Origin: REEB48 sp964355085
GTDB lineage: Bacteria > Patescibacteriota > Minisyncoccia > UBA6257 > 02-FULL-45-10c
Assembly: GCA_964355085.1 (NCBI GenBank)
Contig: CAYHBW010000031.1
Location: 1 to 8,071, forward strand
Reading direction: 5' to 3'
Length of the DNA: 8,071 bases
A model generated the notes under the pieces. It ran no database searches. It was not told the origin of the DNA and worked only from the letters and a program-made list of their open reading frames with translations. Numbering within the stretch: position 1 is the stretch's first letter; each line of letters begins with the position of its first letter. Position numbers and translations under genes: made by a program. Below are positions 4,625-8,071 of the stretch, piece by piece.

Positions 4625-5299
4625 ATGCGATTCGATATAATTACAATTTTTCCGAATATATTAGATTCCTATTTCGGCGAGTCACTTTTGAAAAAGGCCC
4701 AGGATAAGGGCTTGATTGAGATTAAAACCCATAATCTCCGCGATTTTACCGAAGATAAACACCGTAAAGTGGATGATTCGCCTTATGGGGGAGGGCCGGG
4801 GATGGTGCTTAAGTTTGAACCGATAGCGAAAGCGGTGCAGTCCATAAAGTCGAAAGTCTCGGCCCAAGGCCGACCAGCCTCGGGCTGGAAAAGTCGAAAG
4901 TCAAAATCCAGAGTTATTCTTTTTTCGCTTCGAGGGAAAAAGTTTGATCAGAAAGAAGTGCACCGCTTGGCAAAATATGACCAGTTGATATTCATCTGCG
5001 GAAGATATGAAGGCGTGGATGAGCGGGTGGCGCAATATGTCGCTGATGAAGAGATTTCACTTGGGGATTATGTGCTTTCCGGAGGCGAGTTGCCGGCTGC
5101 GATCGTCATCGAGGCGGTTTCAAGGTTGGTTCCGGGAATGCTCGGCAAGATGGAATCACTTGAAGAAAAGAAAGGAAGTTATCCGGTTTACACAAAACCT
5201 GAAGCAGTTAAATTGGCAGGAAAAAACCGTAAAGTACCGCCAGTCTTGCTTTCAGGAGACCATAAAAAAATAGACGAATGGCGTGAAAAGAACTCTTGA
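4625..5299 (+). CDS. trmD: tRNA (guanine-N1)-methyltransferase TrmD
   Basis: TrmD methylates N1 of G37 in tRNAs with G36-G37, using S-adenosylmethionine, and prevents +1 frameshifting. The SPOUT trefoil-knot signature is clear: DDSPYGGGPGMVLK (residues 50-63), LIFICGRYEGVDERV (121-135), ISLGDYVLSGGELPA (144-158) and YPVYTKPE...VPPVLLSGDH (186-212). At 224 aa it is shorter than the 255-aa E. coli enzyme, mainly at the C-terminus and in the linker. Aligned by eye to E. coli, catalytic Asp169 corresponds to Glu177 here and Asp177 to Ser185, while Arg154 is kept as Arg167. Residues about 74-93 are an extra low-complexity stretch encoded by a palindromic repeat. The ATG at 4625 starts the family sequence MRFDIITIFPNILDSYF. 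There is no Shine-Dalgarno. rimM and rplS, the usual neighbours, are absent; rpsB follows after 33 bases. Confidence 0.95.
   Translation: MRFDIITIFPNILDSYFGESLLKKAQDKGLIEIKTHNLRDFTEDKHRKVDDSPYGGGPGMVLKFEPIAKAVQSIKSKVSAQGRPASGWKSRKSKSRVILFSLRGKKFDQKEVHRLAKYDQLIFICGRYEGVDERVAQYVADEEISLGDYVLSGGELPAAIVIEAVSRLVPGMLGKMESLEEKKGSYPVYTKPEAVKLAGKNRKVPPVLLSGDHKKIDEWREKNS
4846..4902 (+). repeat. Two-hairpin palindromic insertion inside trmD, flanked by 13-nt direct repeats
   Basis: Identical AAAGTCGAAAGTC copies lie at 4846-4858 and 4890-4902. Between them are two abutting perfect hairpins: TCGGCC/GGCCGA around CAA (4859-4873) and CCAGCC/GGCTGG around TCG (4874-4888). The block is translated in frame as a Ser/Lys/Gly-rich loop of TrmD. 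Its position is where E. coli TrmD is about 13 residues shorter. It looks like an intergenic-type repeat that has entered or expanded within a coding region, similar in outcome to Rickettsia palindromic elements. Confidence 0.75.
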
Positions 5300-5324
5300 T
5301 TAAATTTTTACGATAATATATACT
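5296..5324 (+). promoter_or_regulatory. Candidate rpsB promoter, leaderless geometry
   Basis: TTGATT (5296-5301), a 17-nt spacer and TATACT (5319-5324; one mismatch) place the predicted start at about 5331, two bases before the rpsB ATG at 5333. The -35 box overlaps the trmD stop codon (5297-5299). No Shine-Dalgarno is present, consistent with a leaderless rpsB message. Confidence 0.55.
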
Positions 5325-5332
5325 ATTTACCT

Positions 5333-6118
5333 ATGAGTACAGTTGCGGAAAAAGACACTGAATTGAAGGAAGAAGTAGCCGCTCCGGTTCAGCACGATCC
5401 GGCTAAATTGGCGCTTCTTGATGAAATGATGAAAGCCGGCATGTATATGGGTAAGCGCCACGCGAAAACCCATCCACGCATGAAGCCGTTTCTTTTCGGC
5501 GTCCGTAACGGTGTTGAAATCATTGATCTGGAAGATACTTTGAGATTTTTGGATAAAGCGATGGAATTCGTGAAGAATAAAGTCGCAGAAAAGGGAGTCA
5601 TTCTGCTTGTTTCCACCACTCCGGTTGCCAAAGATTCCGTAAATGCGCTCGCAAAGAAGCTCGGACTTCCATATGTCACTGAGCGTTGGCTTGGAGGAAC
5701 TTTGACCAATTTCAAAACACTTTCAAAGCGCGTTTCTCATTTCAAAAAATTGAAGAGCGATAAGGAATCCGGACGCCTTGATAAATACACCAAAAAAGAG
5801 CGCCTTAACTTCGATCGGGAAATCGTCAAGATGACCCGCATGTTCGGAGGCGTTGAGAATATGGACAAGCTTCCGGATGTTGTTTTCGTCGTTGATGTCA
5901 AAAAGCAGATGATTACCGTAAATGAAGCGAAAATTTCCAAGGTTCCGGTTGTCGGCGTTTTGAATTCCGATACCGATCCGGAGACCGTAAAATATCCGAT
6001 TCCGTGCAATGACCGCAGCAAGAACAGCGTTGAATGGATTTTGGCCCGTCTTGAAGGAGCTATCCTTGAGGGGAGAGCGAACATCAAAGCCGATGTTGTG
6101 AAGGTTGTAACTAAGTAA
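5333..6118 (+). CDS. rpsB: 30S ribosomal protein S2
   Basis: Small-subunit protein S2, a late-assembling protein on the back of the 30S head-body junction that helps recruit S1 where S1 exists. The 261-aa product has the S2 hallmarks ERWLGGTLTNF (residues 117-127), FVVDVKKQMITVNEA (185-199), VVGVLNSDTDP (206-216) and IPCNDRSKNSVEWILARLEGAI (223-244). The N-terminal motif, usually Gly-x-His-Phe-Gly-His, is changed to GMYMGKRHAKTHPRM (36-50). A Glu/Lys-rich extension of about 25 residues precedes the domain. The start at 5333 is supported by the -10 spacing; later Met codons (residues 32-33) would cut into the domain edge. The gene has its own promoter and is followed by tsf, the standard rpsB-tsf pairing, across a 109-base spacer that holds the cloverleaf element. 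Confidence 0.97.
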   Translation: MSTVAEKDTELKEEVAAPVQHDPAKLALLDEMMKAGMYMGKRHAKTHPRMKPFLFGVRNGVEIIDLEDTLRFLDKAMEFVKNKVAEKGVILLVSTTPVAKDSVNALAKKLGLPYVTERWLGGTLTNFKTLSKRVSHFKKLKSDKESGRLDKYTKKERLNFDREIVKMTRMFGGVENMDKLPDVVFVVDVKKQMITVNEAKISKVPVVGVLNSDTDPETVKYPIPCNDRSKNSVEWILARLEGAILEGRANIKADVVKVVTK

Positions 6119-6134
6119 TTATAAACGTTTTTTC

Positions 6135-6194
6135 TGTCATCCCGAACTTGATTCGGGATCCAGGTCTGGATTCCGGGTCGAGCCCGGAATGACA
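6135..6194 (+). repeat. 60-nt palindromic element folding as a perfect three-arm cloverleaf
   Basis: TGTCAT (6135-6140) pairs with ATGACA (6189-6194). The 48 nt between split exactly into three abutting perfect hairpins: CCCGAA/TTCGGG (6141-6157), ATCCAG/CTGGAT (6158-6171) and TCCGGG/CCCGGA (6172-6188). No base is left at the junction. The two halves are also inverted copies of each other, so a long imperfect hairpin is an alternative fold. Arms 1 and 3 differ by three compensatory pairs. The type (TGTCATCCCGAA...) is recognised from memory as a widespread bacterial intergenic repeat. It starts 16 bases after the rpsB stop and ends 33 bases before tsf. Confidence 0.9.
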
Positions 6195-6227
6195 CCTAGG
6201 AACTAATTTTTAAAACCTATCTATATT

Positions 6228-6823
6228 ATGAGCAATGCGATCGTCAAACTTCGAGAAGAGACCGGAGCGGGAATCATGGATTGCAAGAGGGCATTGGAAG
6301 AAGCCGGGGGTGATTACGACAAGGCCCTGAAAATCATCGCAGAAAAAGGAATCGCAAAAGCCGCATCTAAAGCTGATAGGGCCACCGGTGCAGGTCTTTT
6401 GGAAACTTACATTCATAGCGGAAGAGTCGGCGTCATGCTCGAGCTCCGCGTTGAGACTGATTTCGTGGCTCATTCCGAGCCGGTGAAGCAGTTTGCCAAG
6501 GATCTGGCTATGCATATCGCGGCCATGTCTCCGGAATCTGTTGACGATCTTCTGAAGCAGCCGTTCGTGAAAGATCNNNNNNNNNNNNNNNNNNNNNNNN
6601 NNNNNNNNNNNNNNNNNNNNNNNNNNNNNNNNNNNNNNNNNNNNNNNNNNNNNNNNNNNNNNNNNNNNNNNNNNNNGCCATGTCTCCGGAATCTGTTGAC
6701 GATCTTCTGAAGCAGCCGTTCGTGAAAGATCAGGATATGACCATTGAATCGCTTCTTACCGCTACCATCGCCAAAGTAGGAGAGAATATGAAGGTGGCGC
6801 GCTTCGCCAGATATCAGATATAA
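6228..6823 (+). CDS. tsf: Elongation factor Ts, short form, interrupted by a false assembly gap
   Basis: EF-Ts is the GDP/GTP exchange factor for EF-Tu. The N-terminal UBA-like helix bundle (LREETGAGIMDCKRALEEAGGDYDKALKIIAEKG, about residues 7-41) and the Phe-containing TDFV motif (LRVETDFVAHSEPVKQFAKDL, about 72-93) are intact. The run of 100 N begins inside codon 117. The 55 bases before it are repeated exactly after it, so removing the N run and one copy rejoins the frame (…FVKDQDMTIES…). The result is a 146-aa protein ending GENMKVARFARYQI at the TAA of 6821-6823, matching the family's usual GEN(I/M)xVxRF strand. At 146 aa it has one core subdomain, against 283 aa and two in E. coli; Thermus EF-Ts, also short, works as a dimer. 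No Shine-Dalgarno is seen. As printed, the coordinates are out of frame (596 bases), purely because of the arbitrary gap length. Confidence 0.93.
6577..6676. other. Assembly gap of 100 N with identical 55-nt flanks
   Basis: Exactly 100 N, the usual placeholder for a gap of unknown size. The 55 bases on the left (6522-6576) are identical to the 55 on the right (6677-6731). The true sequence most likely overlaps by 55 bases here, with nothing missing. Confidence 0.95.
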
Positions 6824-6850
6824 TTAAAGTAATGCGAATAGCCCAAAGGC

Positions 6851-6911
6851 ATACGAACACTACGAACTGAATCTGTTTGCGGTGTTCGTGCGATTTCGTA
6901 TCTGTTCGTAT
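6851..6911 (+). repeat. TACGAA/TTCGTA repeat cluster forming a long hairpin after tsf
   Basis: ATACGAACA (6851-6859) pairs with TGTTCGTAT (6903-6911). After a small internal loop, TACGAA (6861-6866) pairs with TTCGTA (6895-6900), giving 15 perfect pairs. On the right arm TTCGTR recurs at exactly 10-base steps (6885, 6895, 6905). A T-rich tail follows (6911-6927), so it may end the rpsB-tsf transcript, although the 28-nt loop and A/T-rich stem are not those of a classical terminator. It lies 27 bases after the tsf stop. Confidence 0.6.
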
Positions 6912-6937
6912 TATATTTAATTTATTTCCCCCCCCTA

Positions 6938-7297
6938 ATGTATAACTTCATTCTCCAGACGATCATAATGGTTAGCATTGCGACGATCATATACCTTTTC
7001 GCTCGCGCGGTTCCGCGGGTGCAGGATTCAGCCATGCAATCCCGGAGCAGGGATTATTTCGGGGAACTTTTTGATAAGCTTCCTTTGGAAAAAGCCGACG
7101 CCTTTATGAGTATGCTTTTGGAAAGATTTTTGAGGAATTTCAAGGTCTTCATTTTAAAATTGGATAATCTTCTGACCGGCCATCTTAAAAATTTGCGTGG
7201 GACGTCCATGCCCGGTAAAAATGAGGCGGTCGGAGAGCTTTTTTCAAATACGGAGAATAAAAAAGATTCTATTGAGCAAGATAGGAAATCTATTTAG
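6938..7297 (+). CDS. Membrane-anchored small protein, unknown function
   Basis: This 119-aa protein has one N-terminal hydrophobic segment (about residues 4-25, FILQTIIMVSIATIIYLFARAV), probably an uncleaved signal anchor. A cytoplasmic, charged helical part follows (DYFGELFDKLPLEKADAFMSMLLERFLRNFKVFILKLDNLLTGHL, about 39-83), then a polar, probably disordered tail rich in Asn, Lys and Glu. It has no domain I can name. The basic amphipathic stretch RFLRNFKVFILKLDNLL could lie along the membrane. The ATG follows a run of eight C with only TA between, and there is no Shine-Dalgarno; no better in-frame start exists upstream. It follows tsf after 114 bases and precedes the LAGLIDADG gene by 31. 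Confidence 0.7.
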   Translation: MYNFILQTIIMVSIATIIYLFARAVPRVQDSAMQSRSRDYFGELFDKLPLEKADAFMSMLLERFLRNFKVFILKLDNLLTGHLKNLRGTSMPGKNEAVGELFSNTENKKDSIEQDRKSI

Positions 7298-7314
7298 ATT
7301 TTATTAATAATTTT

Positions 7315-7326
7315 CCAGCAAGCTGG
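7315..7326 (+). repeat. Small hairpin just before the LAGLIDADG start codon
   Basis: CCAGC (7315-7319) and GCTGG (7322-7326) are complementary around AA, realistically a 4-bp stem with a 4-nt loop. It ends two bases before the ATG at 7329 and occupies the place where a ribosome binding site would be, so it could lower translation of the nuclease-like gene. Confidence 0.35.
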
Positions 7327-7328
7327 AC

Positions 7329-8024
7329 ATGCAAGATAAATTGGCAGTAACAAGTAGAAATATTCTTCGTGATAAGCGTGGCTTATTTGCGCATAGGCAA
7401 GACATCAGGATTCCCAAGGAATACAGCGCTGATTTGGCAGAATTTTTTGGAATTATGCTTGGTGATGGAAAGCTGTCTGAATATCAGGTTGTTGTTAATC
7501 TTGGCACAAAGGAAGATGCTTATGCCGATAGCTTGGTTGATCTTATCAGGAACATTTTCAATGCCAGTCCTAAAATAGCTGTCAGGAAGACCGGCTATAA
7601 AGATATTTATTTAGGGTCAGTTGATCTTGCCGCTTGGCTGAAAACGGAAGGATTGGTTACAAATAAAGTATTATCTCAAGTGGGTGTTCCGGGCTGGATT
7701 TTTTATGAAGAAAAATTTATGAAAAGATTTATCAGAGGATTCTTTGATACTGACGGTTCAGTCTATAGATTACGCTGGGGCATGCAAATTTCATTTACAA
7801 ATAAATCTTTGCCTCTATTGAAATCGATTCATGATATGTTAGTATATTTGAGATATAGTCCATCAAAGGTAAGCGGATTCAAGGTCTATATCACTAAGAA
7901 GGCCGAAGTGTGCAGATTTTTCCAGGAGATAGTCCCTAGAAATTTAAAGCATCGGAATAGATATCGAGATTTTTTAAAATCCAGTCGGGCAGATACCAAA
8001 GCGGTCAAATGGGGCGCGCTGTAG
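7329..8024 (+). CDS. Two-motif LAGLIDADG homing-endonuclease-like protein ending inside tRNA-Tyr
   Basis: A 231-aa protein with two LAGLIDADG motifs: LAEFFGIMLGDG (residues 36-47) and FIRGFFDTDGS (134-144), with candidate metal-binding Asp46 and Asp142. The size fits a monomeric two-repeat enzyme that cuts a long asymmetric DNA site. The same fold also serves as an intron maturase or as a regulator. Residues 220-231 (RADTKAVKWGAL) are translated from the 5' half of the downstream tRNA-Tyr, and the stop TAG (8022-8024) lies in its anticodon loop, so the family-like protein ends near residue 219. There is no Shine-Dalgarno; a weak TTGAGC (7272-7277) and TAGATT (7295-7300) may be its promoter. 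No intron core or split exon is visible, since the tRNA is whole. Both acidic residues are present, so activity is plausible. Confidence 0.88.
   Translation: MQDKLAVTSRNILRDKRGLFAHRQDIRIPKEYSADLAEFFGIMLGDGKLSEYQVVVNLGTKEDAYADSLVDLIRNIFNASPKIAVRKTGYKDIYLGSVDLAAWLKTEGLVTNKVLSQVGVPGWIFYEEKFMKRFIRGFFDTDGSVYRLRWGMQISFTNKSLPLLKSIHDMLVYLRYSPSKVSGFKVYITKKAEVCRFFQEIVPRNLKHRNRYRDFLKSSRADTKAVKWGAL
7975..7980 (+). promoter_or_regulatory. Candidate tRNA-Tyr -10 box inside the LAGLIDADG gene
   Basis: TAAAAT (7975-7980) ends six bases before the first tRNA base (7987), a good spacing for direct initiation at or near the tRNA 5' end. The -35 region (about 7952-7957, TCGGAA) is poor. The same TAAAAT is used at the corresponding place before trmD. 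Confidence 0.45.
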
Positions 8025-8070
8025 ACGCGTTGGCTTTATGCCTTCGGGGGTTCGAATCCCTCTCTGCCCA
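7987..8070 (+). tRNA. tRNA-Tyr (anticodon GTA)
   Basis: A complete class II tRNA. The acceptor stem GGGCAGA/TCTGCCC is fully paired (7987-7993 with 8063-8069). The D stem is CCA/TGG (7996-7998 with 8010-8012). The anticodon stem GCGCG/CGCGT (8014-8018 with 8026-8030) closes the loop CTGTAGA, with anticodon GTA at 8021-8023. The long variable arm contains GGC/GCC (8032-8042), as expected for bacterial tRNA-Tyr. The T arm is GGGGG-TTCGAAT-CCCTC (8046-8062). The discriminator is A8070; the final base, C8071, could begin an encoded CCA, but the window ends there. Its first 38 bases are also the last codons and stop of the LAGLIDADG frame. Confidence 0.95.
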
Positions 8071-8071
8071 C

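Noticed and set aside
4507..4707. Plus-strand 66-aa frame bridging the 93-aa gene and trmD.
   Set aside because: It spans an intrinsic terminator, overlaps two better-supported genes and has no protein-like features.
5297..5299. Possible UGA recoding (as in Gracilibacteria or Absconditabacteria).
   Set aside because: TGA ends trmD where the family should end and also ends the gene at 3787, so TGA acts as a stop.
5737..6195. Minus-strand 152-aa frame opposite rpsB.
   Set aside because: Its start lies in the palindromic element and the rest mirrors S2 codons; it is an antisense shadow.
6228..6710. tsf product that runs through the N and ends at 6710.
   Set aside because: The frame after the N depends on the arbitrary gap length; collapsing the duplicated 55 bases gives the proper EF-Ts C-terminus.
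6522..6731. 55-base direct repeat as a biological duplication.
   Set aside because: The two copies are identical and abut the N run on both sides, the signature of unmerged contig ends.
6831..6911. CRISPR-like array in the TACGAA cluster.
   Set aside because: The repeats are 6-9 bases with steps of about 10 and no unique spacers; they form a hairpin.
7298..8070. Group I intron interrupting tRNA-Tyr, encoding the LAGLIDADG protein.
   Set aside because: The tRNA is complete downstream of the gene, and no 5' tRNA half or intron core was seen before 7329.

Overview
This window looks like a scaffolded metagenome assembly from a candidate-phyla-radiation bacterium (Patescibacteria, most likely the Parcubacteria side). 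The signs are a very short SMC, a one-subdomain EF-Ts, a shortened TrmD, spacers crowded with small palindromic repeats, and a LAGLIDADG protein next to a tRNA. The lineage is inferred from protein character, not from a search. The genetic code looks standard: TAA, TAG and TGA all occur at sensible gene ends, and trmD stops on TGA where the family should end.

Layout. (1) smc, 128-2329: an SMC-type ATPase of 733 aa with both ATPase half-heads but no recognisable hinge. (2) rpsP (S16) and khpA (KH-domain RNA-binding protein), separated by 219 bases that hold repeat remnants and a consensus sigma-70 promoter for khpA. (3) An accessory island, 3285-4574, between khpA and trmD: a minus-strand two-helix membrane protein, a divergent gene resembling nucleoside 2-deoxyribosyltransferases, and a 93-aa protein of unknown function. 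Each unit has its own terminator, and the two plus-strand genes have clear promoters and Shine-Dalgarno sites. (4) trmD, rpsB and tsf on the plus strand. trmD carries a repeat with two hairpins inside its reading frame. A 60-nt element that folds as a perfect cloverleaf lies between rpsB and tsf. tsf is interrupted by a run of 100 N that is evidently a false gap. (5) A hairpin of TACGAA/TTCGTA repeats, a small membrane-anchored protein, and a two-motif LAGLIDADG protein whose reading frame runs into an intact tRNA-Tyr(GTA) and stops in the anticodon loop.

How it fits together. The core is the translation and chromosome neighbourhood common in bacteria (rpsP-khpA-rimM-trmD-rplS, rpsB-tsf), but rimM and rplS are absent and unrelated small genes sit in the gap. 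Core genes (smc, trmD, rpsB) lack Shine-Dalgarno sequences and have candidate -10 boxes ending 8-9 nt before the start codon, which suggests leaderless mRNAs. The plus-strand accessory genes use conventional leaders.

The most notable items are the cloverleaf with internal compensatory changes, the endonuclease-tRNA overlap, the apparently hinge-less SMC, the palindromic insertion in trmD with Glu at the position of the TrmD catalytic Asp, and the 55-nt duplicated gap flanks that allow tsf to be reconstructed as an intact 146-aa gene.
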